64,000 nt of DNA from Haliscomenobacter hydrossis DSM 1100 (GCF_000212735.1 NC_015510.1:5147001-5211000), one strand, 5' to 3'. Positions 1-10,012 are shown, counted from the stretch's first letter. Notes: generated by a model from the sequence alone, not told the origin. Made by a program: numbers and translations.

Positions 1-1893
1 CATGGCAAGCACCAAGGGGCGGATGGGCTCATGCAAAGACCGGCTGTGAAAATCTTTGACTACGCCCACAATCGGATACGCCGTTTTGTCCTCGATCAAA
101 CTTTTGCCCAAGGCTTCTTGCGGATGTTTAAAACCCAACTGTTTTAGCGCGGTTTCATTGATCAGGTACTCCCGCGTGGAGTCGGTAGGCAGTAGATTGC
201 GCCCAGCCAACAGGGTAATATCGTACATACGCAGGTACGCGGTATCTGCGCCTTTGACCAAAAATTCATGGTCTTCGGTTTCTTTTTTGCCTTTAAAATT
301 GAAAATGCGGGTATTGATTCCCTGGGAAGCGGGTGCATCGGCATGAATCGAAACCCCTTTTACCCCGATCAACTGCCGGACTTGATCGCCCAACAATGTT
401 CTTTTCTCCGGCTCATATTGAAAAGGTGGCCGAAAATGTACCACTGCATCCGCATTGAAGCCCATTTCCGCATTTTGCATAAACTTGATCTGCCGCCCGA
501 TGATGAGTGTTCCGGCAATCAGCGCCAGGGAAAAGGTAAATTGAAAAACGATCAAACCTTTGCGCAGCCATTCCACCCCGCTACCCGTACCTTTGCTGGA
601 TAACTTGGCCTTCAATGCGACTGCTGGCCGAAAACCCGAGAGCACAAAGGCCGGATACAAACCTGCCAACACACTGACCAGCAAAAGTACAGCACCCATA
701 AAAGCCAAAACAGTAGGGGAAAAGAGATTGAACGTTAAACCTTCGGGCAAAAATTCGGTAAAAAATAAGAGGGCACCCTTGGCCAGTGCAATGGAGAACA
801 GCATGGCGACCAAAGTAATCAGCAAAGTCTCTCCCAAAAACTGACCGATCAACACGCCTCTGGTACCGCCCAAAACCTTGCGTACACCTACTTCTTTAGA
901 ACGTTGAATCGATTGGGCGGTGGCCAGGTTGATAAAATTGATGCAGGCAATCAACAAGAGTAATCCTGCCACCAATGCCAAGGCATTGAGCGTTTTGCGG
1001 TTCGCAGGAGCAGCGCTGTCATTGAAAATCCCGATGGTGGAATAACGCAAGTCGGCCAGGGCTTGTAAGGGGTAAACCAGCTTGAGTTTGGGATCTTTAT
1101 CTACCTGGTATTTTTTGACCAATTGTGCCAACTGTTTGCTGAGTCGTTCGGCCTCGGCATCTTTAGACAATTTGATAAAAACCTGGGAAGAACTCGTGGT
1201 ACTGCCCCATTCTTTCATGCCTTCCAAGCCACCTACGTCATTTTTCAACCAGCTTTGAGGAATCGTGCTGAAAGAAATGAAATCGGTGAAATTCAGGTCG
1301 GTCTGTTTTGGCAAATCACTGACAATGCCGGAAACAGTCACCAGCAAGGAATCGTTGTAACTGATCTCCTGACCAAGTGCAGCGCGGGGTTCAATGTTGC
1401 CAAAATAAAATCTGGCCCTGCTCTCAGTGAGTACCACTTTAAAGGGCTCACTCAAGGCCGTTTGGGGCGTCCCGGCCAACCAGTGGTAGCTATCAAACAC
1501 CCGAAAATAGTCGGGTTCGGCGGCAATGACCCGGTTTTGCTCTTCAAAAATCTTGCCCTGCTCTTTTTGTGCGCCCAGACTTATTTTGAGGTTGCTCAAA
1601 GTCATAAAATGCCCCACCGCATCTACCCCGGTGCATTCCTTGCGTATGGCATTGGGCACCGGAAAAGCGATACCGCTGTTGGTCGCATCAAACAAACCAC
1701 TGTATACGCTGTACACGCGGTAAATGCGCTCTTTGTCGGGATGAAAAGTATCAAAGCTGCGTTGGTGATGAACCAGCAGAAAAATAACCAAACATGCGCT
1801 GATGCCAATGGCCAGTCCCATCACGTTGATGGTGCTGTGCAATTTGTACCGCAACAAATTGCGGAAAGCGATTTTGAAATGGTTTTTCAGCAT
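1..1893 (-). CDS. FtsX/MacB-type ABC transporter permease, 3' end outside window
   Basis: The reading frame is open from an ATG at 1893 to the left edge (631 codons) with no stop, so the C-terminus lies outside. It begins MLKNHFKIAFRNLLRYKLHS, the standard start of the roughly 800-residue permeases with two MacB periplasmic core domains and two FtsX domains. A first membrane helix follows at about residues 20-40, and a three-helix FtsX block lies near residues 340-460, with the family motif RSKEVGVRKVLGGTRG. The start is 3 bases after the stop of the next permease gene upstream on the same strand, so the two are almost certainly co-transcribed. Such permeases need an ATPase partner; none is encoded nearby. 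Substrate unknown. Confidence 0.9.
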   Translation of the reverse strand, partial: MLKNHFKIAFRNLLRYKLHSTINVMGLAIGISACLVIFLLVHHQRSFDTFHPDKERIYRVYSVYSGLFDATNSGIAFPVPNAIRKECTGVDAVGHFMTLSNLKISLGAQKEQGKIFEEQNRVIAAEPDYFRVFDSYHWLAGTPQTALSEPFKVVLTESRARFYFGNIEPRAALGQEISYNDSLLVTVSGIVSDLPKQTDLNFTDFISFSTIPQSWLKNDVGGLEGMKEWGSTTSSSQVFIKLSKDAEAERLSKQLAQLVKKYQVDKDPKLKLVYPLQALADLRYSTIGIFNDSAAPANRKTLNALALVAGLLLLIACINFINLATAQSIQRSKEVGVRKVLGGTRGVLIGQFLGETLLITLVAMLFSIALAKGALLFFTEFLPEGLTFNLFSPTVLAFMGAVLLLVSVLAGLYPAFVLSGFRPAVALKAKLSSKGTGSGVEWLRKGLIVFQFTFSLALIAGTLIIGRQIKFMQNAEMGFNADAVVHFRPPFQYEPEKRTLLGDQVRQLIGVKGVSIHADAPASQGINTRIFNFKGKKETEDHEFLVKGADTAYLRMYDITLLAGRNLLPTDSTREYLINETALKQLGFKHPQEALGKSLIEDKTAYPIVGVVKDFHSRSLHEPIRPLVLAM

Positions 1894-1896
1894 GAT

Positions 1897-4257
1897 TTAT
1901 TCCGTTTTTAAGGATTCTACTGGATTGACGATGGCCGCTTTGAACGCCTGATAACCAACAGTCAGGATGGCAATACCCAAGGCTGCCACTCCAGCCAATA
2001 CGAACACCCAAGGCTGCAACTCGATATGGTAGGTAAAACTAGCCAGCCATTCCCGCATCAGGTACCAGGCAATGGGAAGGGCCAGCACAATGGCCAACAA
2101 GACCAGTCGGACAAAATCCATAGACAGCAAGCGCACCACACTCAACACCGATGCCCCCAAGACTTTGCGGACTCCAATTTCTTTGCCCCGCCGTTCAGCA
2201 GTAAAGGCCGCCAAACCAAATAAACCCAAACAAGAAATCAACACCGCCAAGGCCCCAAAATAGCGCGACAATACGGCCACTCGTTTTTCGGCCACATATT
2301 GCGCCTGATAGGTTTGATCCAAAAAAGTATAGTCAAACACAAAGCCAGGATTGTAATCTTTGTAAAACTGCGCCAAGGCCGCCAGGGTCTTTTTTTCAGT
2401 CCCAGCAGCGATGCGCACCATCACGGTGGCCGCATATTGTCGGTCAAAGCGGAAGAAAAAAGGTTTGACGGGTTCGTGCAAGGATTGCAGGTGGAAGTTT
2501 TTGACCACGCCCAAAATTTCTACTTTCCTGCCGCCAAAATCAATGACTTGCCCCGCTACAGGTTCGGATAAACCCATTACCGCAACGGCTTCTTCATTGA
2601 AAATCAACTTGCTGGTATCAGCGCTAAAATCTTTGGAAAAAGGCCGACCGGAGCGCATCTCGCAACCCAGGGTTTCGATCATGCCATAACTCACTCCGGC
2701 ATTTTGGAAAGCAATTTTTTTCCCTTTCCAATCTACATTGGGTACATTGCCACCTGGCCCCCAAACGATATTGCCCGGCATATTGGAAACCGATTCCACC
2801 CCAGGGATTTTGCGCACAGCCTCCAAAAAACCTTCGGGATTGGCCGTAGCTTTTCCTTCCATTTCAAAGTAGAGCAGGTTGTCTTTGTTGTAGCCCAGGT
2901 TTTTGTTTTGTACAAATTCGATTTGCTGGTAAATGACCAGTACCGCTACGATGAACACGATGGAAATGCCAAATTGGAAAACCACCAGTCCTTTGCGGGC
3001 TAGCAGCTCGCCGCCTGAAGTGCTCAGTTTTCCTTTCAGAACGGCCACTGGTTTGAAACTGGAAAGGTAAAAGGCCGGGTAACTGCCTGCAACGAGGCTG
3101 GTCGCAGCGGCAATGGCGAGGGCGCCGAGTATTAAATTGGCATTCCAGTTCAGTGCCAATTGTTTGCCCGTAAGCTCGTTAAACGCCGGCAACAACAGCA
3201 CCACCAGCAGCGCCGCCACCAAAAAGGAGAGCAAGGTCATGGCCGTGGATTCCCCCAAATGTTGCCAGATGAGGGTACTCCGTCGGGCACCTATCGCTTT
3301 TTTGATGCCCACTTCCTTGATGCGGTTGGCTGCTTTTGCGGTAGCCAAGTTCATAAAATTGACACAGGCGATGAGCAGGATAAAGAGGGCAATGAGGGAA
3401 AAAAGGCGGACGTATTCAATTCTGCCACCAGCCTGGATGCCATTTTCATATTTGCCGTACAGATAGTTGTCTGCGTAGGGTTTGATGAATAATTCGACCT
3501 TTGCGCCAGGGTTTTTGCGCTGGATAAAATCGGCAATTTTGGCGTTGAACCGCTCATGATCAACTCCTTTTTTCAACACCAAATAGGTATTGAATACATT
3601 GTCCCAATTCACCCCCCGACCGATGATGTCCAAAAATGATTCAAAAGGCAGGACAAAATCGAACTGTTCCGAAGCATTGGCGGGTAAGTTTTTAAATACA
3701 CCGCTGACGGTGCATTGTTTTTTCAAACCCGCCAAGTCCCATTCCAGACTTTTACCGAGGGCATTTTCTTTGGATTTGAACAAACTTTTGGCCAGTTTTT
3801 CTGAAATGACAATGGCGCTTTTGTCAGCCAGAACCTGGTTTGGGCTGCCTTGCAAGAGTTCGTAAGAAAACACTTGAAAAAAATCCACACTGGCAAATTT
3901 TCCCACCCCTTTGAGTGGCTCATGTTGGGCATTCAGGGTGAATTTGGGAAACCAGGCGGGCGGCGTAACCGTAACCGCCTTTTCTACTTCGGGCATTTCG
4001 GCGCTCAACAGTTCAGCCAGGTGTTTGGGGGTACCCGACTGGGTAAGCACTTTGCCTTCGTTTTCCAGGTTGCCCATAACTTGAAACAAACGCTGGTCGT
4101 TTTGGTGAAAATGATCAACACTTCGCTCATCGTTCACCCAAAGGTAGATCAATAAGGTACAGGCCAATCCGGTAGACAACCCGATCAGGTTAATGAAAAA
4201 GCTGTGTTTGAATCGTTTGATGTTGCGGTAAATCAACAACAGGTTGTGAAGGAGCAT
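1897..4257 (-). CDS. FtsX/MacB-type ABC transporter permease (copy A)
   Basis: A 786-residue inner-membrane permease. Helix 1 is at about residues 20-41, then a periplasmic MacB-like core, then a first FtsX block at about 285-410 (ACVNFMNLATAKAANRIKEV). A fifth helix at about 430-450 leads to a second periplasmic core, and the C-terminal FtsX block at about 670-775 contains KEIGVRKVLGAS and ends NPVESLKTE. This is the full family length. It is the first gene of an operon with the permease at 1-1893. Its leader carries a sigma-54-like promoter with two enhancer palindromes (4298-4402). Family members export peptides, lipids or antibiotics, or act as mechanotransmitters; the substrate here cannot be told. 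Confidence 0.93.
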   Translation of the reverse strand: MLLHNLLLIYRNIKRFKHSFFINLIGLSTGLACTLLIYLWVNDERSVDHFHQNDQRLFQVMGNLENEGKVLTQSGTPKHLAELLSAEMPEVEKAVTVTPPAWFPKFTLNAQHEPLKGVGKFASVDFFQVFSYELLQGSPNQVLADKSAIVISEKLAKSLFKSKENALGKSLEWDLAGLKKQCTVSGVFKNLPANASEQFDFVLPFESFLDIIGRGVNWDNVFNTYLVLKKGVDHERFNAKIADFIQRKNPGAKVELFIKPYADNYLYGKYENGIQAGGRIEYVRLFSLIALFILLIACVNFMNLATAKAANRIKEVGIKKAIGARRSTLIWQHLGESTAMTLLSFLVAALLVVLLLPAFNELTGKQLALNWNANLILGALAIAAATSLVAGSYPAFYLSSFKPVAVLKGKLSTSGGELLARKGLVVFQFGISIVFIVAVLVIYQQIEFVQNKNLGYNKDNLLYFEMEGKATANPEGFLEAVRKIPGVESVSNMPGNIVWGPGGNVPNVDWKGKKIAFQNAGVSYGMIETLGCEMRSGRPFSKDFSADTSKLIFNEEAVAVMGLSEPVAGQVIDFGGRKVEILGVVKNFHLQSLHEPVKPFFFRFDRQYAATVMVRIAAGTEKKTLAALAQFYKDYNPGFVFDYTFLDQTYQAQYVAEKRVAVLSRYFGALAVLISCLGLFGLAAFTAERRGKEIGVRKVLGASVLSVVRLLSMDFVRLVLLAIVLALPIAWYLMREWLASFTYHIELQPWVFVLAGVAALGIAILTVGYQAFKAAIVNPVESLKTE

Positions 4258-4297
4258 CGCGTGTACAGGTTTTTCAAAGCCAATTGTAAAACAACGG

Positions 4298-4402
4298 CCA
4301 ATTTTTATGCCAACTACTCAACGCAATTGAATACCAAATAATTAAAAATGATAAAAACAAAAACACTGTTCGCCTTTGGACAATAGTGTACGCTTTTGAA
4401 GT
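4298..4402 (-). promoter_or_regulatory. sigma-54-like promoter plus paired enhancer palindromes, permease A
   Basis: Read on the minus strand, TGGCATAAAAATTGG (4312-4298) matches the -24/-12 layout TGGCAY-N7-TGC except for the last base. Fifty-four bases further upstream lie TGTTCGCCTTTGGACA (4367-4382) and TGTACGCTTTTGAAGT (4387-4402), two sites of form TGTYCG-N4-YGRACA offset by 20 bp. The predicted transcription start is about 4286, giving a leader of about 29 nt. The same arrangement occurs before four other permeases and the DUF5916 gene. Confidence 0.65.
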
Positions 4403-4548
4403 ACATAAAGGAGATCAGTTTGTGCTGGGGTGAAAAAATGACAAACGAAATGTTTTTGTTTTTTTCTTGATTGTTGATTTTATTTTTATTTTCACTTAAC
4501 TATTTGTGCTTGTTGACATTCCTTTTTCACCTATTTAATACAACACTT

Positions 4549-4962
4549 ATGGACTCTACCAAACTTTTGTTGGGAACCCTCGCTGGATTTCTGGGCTATT
4601 TTTTGTCCGGTTTCCTCATGTACACCATCGTATTTAAAAATGCGCTGGCTTCTGCCATGCCGAACATGAACGCTGCTCAAACTGAGCCTAATATGGCCGC
4701 TCTCGTATTTGGCAATCTGGTCTCCGCATTTCTGTTGGCCTTGATTTTTGAAAGATGGGCCAGTATCCGTACCCTCCAAACAGGAGCAGTTGCCGGAGGA
4801 ATCATTGGTTTGTTGATCGCCTTAGGTTATGACTCAATGATTCATGGAACCTCCAATTTGATGACCTGGGGTGGAGTGTTCCTGGATGGAATCGTGTATG
4901 CGATCATTAGCGCCATTGCCGGAGCTTTGATCGGCTTTACGCTGGGCTACAACCGTAAGTAA
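4549..4962 (+). CDS. small four-helix membrane protein, unknown function
   Basis: The 137-residue product starts MDSTKLLLGTLAGFLGYFLS. An in-frame ATG 78 bases upstream would add a hydrophobic stretch in an AT-rich leader and was not chosen. Four hydrophobic segments are visible at about residues 5-28, 48-66, 76-95 and 105-132, glycine-rich and with few charges. The arrangement recalls the DUF1761-type small membrane proteins, but no diagnostic motif was seen, so this is a guess. It is divergent from permease A and shares its 290-base intergenic region. An inverted repeat at 4968-5046 follows the stop and could end transcription. Confidence 0.7.
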   Translation: MDSTKLLLGTLAGFLGYFLSGFLMYTIVFKNALASAMPNMNAAQTEPNMAALVFGNLVSAFLLALIFERWASIRTLQTGAVAGGIIGLLIALGYDSMIHGTSNLMTWGGVFLDGIVYAIISAIAGALIGFTLGYNRK

Positions 4963-4967
4963 ACTGA

Positions 4968-5046
4968 TTTTTTTGCCACAAAGACACGAAGGGCGATTGT
5001 ACGAAATTTAGTGCTTTGGGTCTTAGTGCCTTTGTGGCTAAAAAAT
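4968..5046. repeat. intergenic palindrome, CACAAAG word family (E1)
   Basis: The left arm at 4969-4991 (TTTTTTGCCACAAAGACACG and on) pairs with the right arm at 5022-5045 (CTTAGTGCCTTTGTGGCTAA and on). The arms are about 24 bases with a few mismatches and a 30-base spacer. It lies between two co-directional genes and could act as a terminator. It belongs to a wider set of intergenic palindromes in this window. Confidence 0.75.
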
Positions 5047-5076
5047 AAATGAATAGTCTATCTTCAATTCCTTACA

Positions 5077-6198
5077 ATGCCTAAGATCAAGCTTTTATCA
5101 CTCATGCGCACCACTCTTTTGTCCGTTTCATTTTTATACCTGCTGCTGACCGTCGCTCACGCACAATCAGGTGTAAAAAGATACCTCTACGTGGCCGAGC
5201 CCGGCATTCGCAACTACCTGGAATACGGCGGCCACGGCATTTTGGTGTACGACATTGACGACAACTACAAATTGGTCAAACGAATTCCTACCGGGAGTTT
5301 AGATGCCGCTGGCCATCCCTCTAACGTCAAAGGCGTTTGTGTGAGCCTGGCGACCCAATGCATCTACGTGAGTACCATCAAATCGTTGATGTGCATCAGT
5401 TTGCAAAGTGAAAAACTGCTTTGGGAAAAGGTCTACGAAGCTGGTTGCGACCGCATGGCCATTTCACCCGATGGGCTGACCATCTTTCAACCTTCTTTCG
5501 AAAAAGACCAATGGTACGTCCTTGATGCCAAAACGGGAGAGGTAAAAGAGCAGGTCGTACTCAAAAGCAAAGCCCACAATACCATTTTTGCGCCCAACGG
5601 AAAAGCCGTCTACATGGAAGGCCTCGCCTCGCCTTATGTGACCGTGGTCAACCCCAAAAACACCAGCAAACAACGCCAGATTGGACCTTTTTCGGCCAGC
5701 GTACGCCCCTTCACCATTGATGGCAAACAGTCATTGTTGTACGGCAACGTAAACGAACTCCTGGGCTTTGAAATAGCGGACTTAAAAACGGGAAAAATGA
5801 TCCATCGGGTGGAAGTACCCGGTTTTGAAAAAGGCTTCATCAAGCGGCATGGCTGCCCCAGCCACGGCATTGGTCTGACCCCCAACGAAAAAGAACTTTG
5901 GGTTGCCGACGGTGCCAACCAGCGCATGCACATTTTTGACAACCAACAAATGCCACCTCGTTACCTGTCTTCAGTAGCCTTGCGCGATCAGCCAGGTTGG
6001 GTTACTTTTAGTATGGACGGGCGCCACGCCTGGCCCAGCACTGGCGAAATCATCGATATTGCCAGTAAAGCAATCATTCACCGCCTGGCGGATGAAAAGG
6101 GGGAAATTGTACAAAGTGAAAAAGTGGTGGAAATTCATTTCCAAGGGGGTAAGGCGGTGAAAAAAGGGGATCAATTTGGTTTGGGTCGAAAAAAATGA
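5077..6198 (+). CDS. secreted YncE-like beta-propeller protein
   Basis: A 373-residue protein with a signal peptide ending near AHAQ (residue 30). A second ATG at 5104 would leave a shorter, equally good signal. The rest is made of repeated beta-propeller blades typical of YVTN/YncE proteins, for example ISPDGLTIFQPSFEKDQWYV, FAPNGKAVYMEG and LTPNEKELWVADGANQRMHIFD. It is expected to be periplasmic or extracellular and may act in binding. The protein ends in a basic tail, GLGRKK. It converges on the diheme cytochrome gene with only 15 bases between the stops. No catalytic residues can be named. Confidence 0.8.
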   Translation: MPKIKLLSLMRTTLLSVSFLYLLLTVAHAQSGVKRYLYVAEPGIRNYLEYGGHGILVYDIDDNYKLVKRIPTGSLDAAGHPSNVKGVCVSLATQCIYVSTIKSLMCISLQSEKLLWEKVYEAGCDRMAISPDGLTIFQPSFEKDQWYVLDAKTGEVKEQVVLKSKAHNTIFAPNGKAVYMEGLASPYVTVVNPKNTSKQRQIGPFSASVRPFTIDGKQSLLYGNVNELLGFEIADLKTGKMIHRVEVPGFEKGFIKRHGCPSHGIGLTPNEKELWVADGANQRMHIFDNQQMPPRYLSSVALRDQPGWVTFSMDGRHAWPSTGEIIDIASKAIIHRLADEKGEIVQSEKVVEIHFQGGKAVKKGDQFGLGRKK

Positions 6199-6213
6199 TC
6201 CTCTTTTTTACCA

Positions 6214-7188
6214 TTACTCTACACTCGCCCGATAGCGTTGCACCGAATTTTTAATCACAGGTACCGTTTTTAGGTACGTAAAAATGGCCTTTACTTCCGC
6301 ATCTGTCAGCGTGGAATGAGGAGCCATAGGTCGGGACAAGGTGCCGCCGCGTGGATTTTTGCCAAAACGCACCGCCTCAATGAACTCCTGTTCGGTCCAG
6401 TTGCCAATCCCCGTTGCTTTGTCCATGGTAATGTTGGCGGAAGGAACGGTTTCCCCTGCTTCATTGCGCAGCGGCATTCCGCCGCCATAGTAACCAAAAC
6501 TTTTTTCAGGCACCAGCGAATTGACCTTTAAAATATCCGCAGAATGGCAGATATAACAATTGCTCAAAGCATCAGCCACATATTTGCCGTACGCAACGTG
6601 TTTGGTCGTGTCGGGAATGGTAATGGGTTTGGCAGGCAATGGTGGTGGGCCAAATAAAGTATTCCCCAAAGTTTTTACCAATAAATTGTAGCGGTTCGGC
6701 GGTAATTCGTGAATGTCCGGGGCCAGTCTGGGGTCGTCCGAACGCAACCAGGCAATCAAAGAGTAGACATCCTCATCCGCCAGCAAGGAATACTGGGGCA
6801 TAAAGGGCGACCAATGTCCTTCTTTGTGAATCCCGGTGCGGATAAAGTAGTACAATTCTCCATCAGTCCAGTTGCCAATGCCGTACTTGGGGTCTTGTGT
6901 AATGTTCAAGGTGTGCAATTCGCCAAACATGGACGGCAAATCGACCATCGGTTTGCCCGTCAGTTTTCCTTCAGCGCCAGCATGGCATTCTACGCAATGC
7001 ATGGTACCAATCACCTTACCACGTGCTACATGCGCACTGTCGCGGGGCACTTTCAGGTTTACAATTTCAGCAGGTGGATGGTACTTGTATTTGGGAATAC
7101 CTTTGATGTGAAAATAACCCAGCATGAGGACAAGCAACAGGGCCAGGGTGCCCACAGTGTAAGCAAGGATTTTAAGTGTCTTTTTCAT
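6214..7188 (-). CDS. membrane-anchored diheme cytochrome c
   Basis: Translation from the ATG at 7188 gives 324 residues. An uncleaved signal anchor lies at about residues 8-26 (TVGTLALLLVLMLGYF), followed by two cytochrome c domains. Heme-binding motifs are CVECH (residues 65-69) and CYICH (211-215). Met130 in SPFMPQYS is a likely axial ligand of the first heme. The periplasmic part would pass electrons, as in subunits paired with dehydrogenases or terminal oxidases. A longer reading frame upstream to 7308 lacks a credible signal and was rejected. No partner dehydrogenase is adjacent. Confidence 0.88.
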   Translation of the reverse strand: MKKTLKILAYTVGTLALLLVLMLGYFHIKGIPKYKYHPPAEIVNLKVPRDSAHVARGKVIGTMHCVECHAGAEGKLTGKPMVDLPSMFGELHTLNITQDPKYGIGNWTDGELYYFIRTGIHKEGHWSPFMPQYSLLADEDVYSLIAWLRSDDPRLAPDIHELPPNRYNLLVKTLGNTLFGPPPLPAKPITIPDTTKHVAYGKYVADALSNCYICHSADILKVNSLVPEKSFGYYGGGMPLRNEAGETVPSANITMDKATGIGNWTEQEFIEAVRFGKNPRGGTLSRPMAPHSTLTDAEVKAIFTYLKTVPVIKNSVQRYRASVE

Positions 7189-7382
7189 AATACGGTCAGG
7201 TGAATTTGAACTACGAAGTTCAGACACCTCAACTAAGGTGGAGGTGGCTTTTCGCGCCAAAAAAACGTACAATTCCCGCCAATCAATAGACCAATTGAAC
7301 CAAAACAAGTACCAACAAACTTACGCACCAGGTTCATTGCGAAATAACCCCTAAGTACCAGCCTACATGCCACTATTCCTGG

Positions 7383-7390
7383 TAATTTTG
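7383..7390 (+). promoter_or_regulatory. candidate -7 element of the histidine kinase operon
   Basis: TAATTTTG matches the Bacteroidota -7 consensus TAnnTTTG, 22 bases before the kinase start codon. No clear TTG is found 19-21 bases upstream, so the call is weak. The rest of the 224-base gap from 7189 holds nothing else recognisable. Confidence 0.35.
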
Positions 7391-7412
7391 TACTCAATCA
7401 TAAACGCGCAAC

Positions 7413-9377
7413 ATGTGGCGAATCCTGCTTTGTCTTTGTTGGTTTATCCCGCTTGATTTGATCCATGCTCAAGTCAACTCGAACTCAACGCTGCCAGCGG
7501 ATCGGGCGGGTACCTTGATTGGTGAGGGTCAAGCCTTTTTGCAAAAACGCGATTACGTCAATGCCTTAAAAAGTTTTGACCAAGCCAAACCCCTGTTGGA
7601 GCAACAAAACGACGAATACCGGTTAGGACGCTTGCTCAAACAGATTGGTGACCTGTACTCCGCGCGCACCTACTTTCGTCAATCCGCAGAACATTACCGC
7701 GATGCCATCACTTTGCTGCGTAAAACCGGGCAACTAGAATTGGTCGGTGATTGCCTCGAAAGTTTAGCCAACATCAACGTCAATTTTGGATATTCTGCCC
7801 AAGCCATTGCCAACTATACCCGCGCCCTCAGCGTAAAGACTCGCTTCAATGATACCAAAGGCATGATGCAATGCCAGCTGATGTTGTCGAAACTGTATTT
7901 CTCGGATAAAAATTATGAGTTGGCCTTGTCGCACAATCGGGAAGCCCAACAACTGGCGGGAAATGACTGGGCTACGGAAACCAATACGGCCATTCAGGAA
8001 GTAGTGATTTTGACGTTTTTGGATAAAATTGGGGAAGCAGAACAGGCCTTAAAAAAAGCCGAACGTTTGGTCGCCAAACAAAACAACCCTACCAACTCCG
8101 TAAAATTACTTTCCGCAATGGCCAATCTGTGTTTGGCCAAAAAAGACAAAGCCTGCGCCAAACTTTATGTGGATTCAGCCAAGGTGCTGCTTCGCGGCTC
8201 CCAAAACCCGGAACTCGCCGTCGAAGCCTTGAGCCAAATGGCTGAAATCAACAAAAACAACGAAGATTACGAAGCTGCTTTTGAGGCGATGGTGTGGATG
8301 GATCGCTACAAAGATGTGTTCCGCACTGAAAACATCGAACGCATCAGCGCAGAAATCAATGAAGCGGCAGGTGCGGCTCTACGCGAGAAGGAAATTGAGT
8401 CCCTCAACCTGGCCAATCGACTGAACGAAAGTCAATTGAGCAAAGAAAAGCAGTTGCGTTTGGCCTTGTTGCGCGAAAGTTTGTTGAAAGATTCTGCCTA
8501 TGCCAATCAGGCGCGTTTTTTGGCCGCACTGGAAAATGAGTCAAAACTACGCGATGCACAACTCGCCCGCGAAAAAGAACTCAGCCAGTCCCTCAGTCGG
8601 GAAAATGCCCTGAAACAACAGCTGTTGAACGATGAGCGGAGGAACCGGAATTTGCTGTTTTTGGGCCTCGCCGCTATGGTTTTGCTGGGGGCTGTCATCT
8701 ATCTCCAGTACCGCAAACAGCACACCAACAACAGCATCATTCGCAAACAATCAGAAGAATTGGCGGTGCTAAACCGGGAAATCCACCACCGGGTGAAAAA
8801 CAATCTACAGGTCATTTCCAGTATGCTGGATTTGCAATCCCAATCCCTGCATGATGCCAATGCCAAAGCGGTGATCAAAGAGGCCATCCTGCGGGTGCAG
8901 GCGATGGCGTTCATCCACCAAAACCTCTACCAGGACGAAGCAGTGAGCACCGTAAACATGAACGAGTACATCCAGATCCTGTCCGATCATTTGTTCAAAA
9001 CCTACAACATCAACGCCGACAAAATTCAGTTGCACACCCAAATCGAATCGCTCAAACTGCATACCGATACTGCCATTCCGCTGGGGATGGTCCTGAATGA
9101 ACTGATCAGCAATGCCTTGAAATATGCCTTCAAAAACCGGGAAGAGGGTGCCATTTGGGTGATTTTGAAAAAAAACAGTCAGGAGTTGCTGCTGCAAGTC
9201 AAAGACGACGGGGTGGGATTGCCACAACATTTCCAGCTCGAAAACACTAGTTCTTTTGGCTACGAAGTCATCCAGGCCATGGCGCAAAAACTGCGCGCCC
9301 GCTTGAACATCGAAAGCAACAATGGCACCAACGTTCAATTGCTCATTTCCAAGTTTAAAACAAGCGCTAAGCCATGA
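7413..9377 (+). CDS. TPR-containing sensor histidine kinase (HisKA_2 type)
   Basis: A 654-residue sensor kinase. A signal peptide (residues 1-20, ending IHAQ) is followed by about six tetratricopeptide repeats (30-290). A charged coiled coil runs from about 305 to 410 (REKEIESLNLANRLNESQLS), then one membrane helix at about 414-436. The cytoplasmic dimerisation domain has the HisKA_2 motif EIHHRVKNNLQ, with the phospho-acceptor at His458/459. A HATPase domain follows, with N box ELISNALKYA and G1 DDGVGLP. The TPR part is expected in the periplasm. The stop overlaps the response regulator start by 4 bases, so the two form one system. The signal sensed is unknown. Confidence 0.93.
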   Translation: MWRILLCLCWFIPLDLIHAQVNSNSTLPADRAGTLIGEGQAFLQKRDYVNALKSFDQAKPLLEQQNDEYRLGRLLKQIGDLYSARTYFRQSAEHYRDAITLLRKTGQLELVGDCLESLANINVNFGYSAQAIANYTRALSVKTRFNDTKGMMQCQLMLSKLYFSDKNYELALSHNREAQQLAGNDWATETNTAIQEVVILTFLDKIGEAEQALKKAERLVAKQNNPTNSVKLLSAMANLCLAKKDKACAKLYVDSAKVLLRGSQNPELAVEALSQMAEINKNNEDYEAAFEAMVWMDRYKDVFRTENIERISAEINEAAGAALREKEIESLNLANRLNESQLSKEKQLRLALLRESLLKDSAYANQARFLAALENESKLRDAQLAREKELSQSLSRENALKQQLLNDERRNRNLLFLGLAAMVLLGAVIYLQYRKQHTNNSIIRKQSEELAVLNREIHHRVKNNLQVISSMLDLQSQSLHDANAKAVIKEAILRVQAMAFIHQNLYQDEAVSTVNMNEYIQILSDHLFKTYNINADKIQLHTQIESLKLHTDTAIPLGMVLNELISNALKYAFKNREEGAIWVILKKNSQELLLQVKDDGVGLPQHFQLENTSSFGYEVIQAMAQKLRARLNIESNNGTNVQLLISKFKTSAKP

Positions 9378-9997
9378 CCGCCATCAAAGTCCTGATCGTA
9401 GAAGACGAACCACTGATTGCCCGCAACATTGCAATGTACCTGCGCAACAACGACTTCGAGGTATCCGCCATTGCGCACGACCCCGAAGAGGCACTCTTTC
9501 AACTCAAGCGACAGCCCCCCGATTTTGTCATTTTGGACATCAATCTGGAATGTGAACGCGATGGCATTCAAATCGCAGAACACATCAACCACAACCTGTT
9601 TATCCCCTTTGTATTCCTCACCTCTTATTCGGATAAAGAAACCCTGGAGCGGGCTAAAAAAACCAATCCGGCGGGCTTCATCGTGAAACCTTTTAACGAA
9701 CAAACCCTGTACGCCACCATCGAAATTGCGCTCTCCAACCACGCCGCACAGGCCAATCGCCATGTGCCCGAATTGACGCTGGACAAGCTCAACAAACACC
9801 TTCTGGCGCCACTCACCGACCGCGAGTTTGAGGTAGTCCGCTTGTTGTACGCGGGCAAAACCAATCAACAGATCGCTGCTGAGTTGTACATCGCGATGAA
9901 TACCTTGAAGAAGCACATCAACAACGCATATTTTAAATTGGATGTGGGGAGCAGGACGACGGCGGTGGCGACTTTGAGGGCTCTGATGGTGGGGTGA
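9374..9997 (+). CDS. response regulator, REC plus LuxR-type HTH
   Basis: A 207-residue regulator. The receiver domain (1-120) has the acidic pair Glu10/Asp11, phospho-acceptor Asp55 (FVILDINL) and the conserved Lys in IVKPFNE. A linker leads to a LuxR/FixJ-type helix-turn-helix at about 140-205 (LTDREFEVVRLLYAGKTNQQ). It is translationally coupled to the kinase at 7413 through an ATGA overlap and is surely its partner. Target genes are not evident; no inverted repeat was found before its own operon. Confidence 0.93.
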   Translation: MTAIKVLIVEDEPLIARNIAMYLRNNDFEVSAIAHDPEEALFQLKRQPPDFVILDINLECERDGIQIAEHINHNLFIPFVFLTSYSDKETLERAKKTNPAGFIVKPFNEQTLYATIEIALSNHAAQANRHVPELTLDKLNKHLLAPLTDREFEVVRLLYAGKTNQQIAAELYIAMNTLKKHINNAYFKLDVGSRTTAVATLRALMVG

Positions 9998-10012
9998 GGG
10001 GCAACAAAAAAC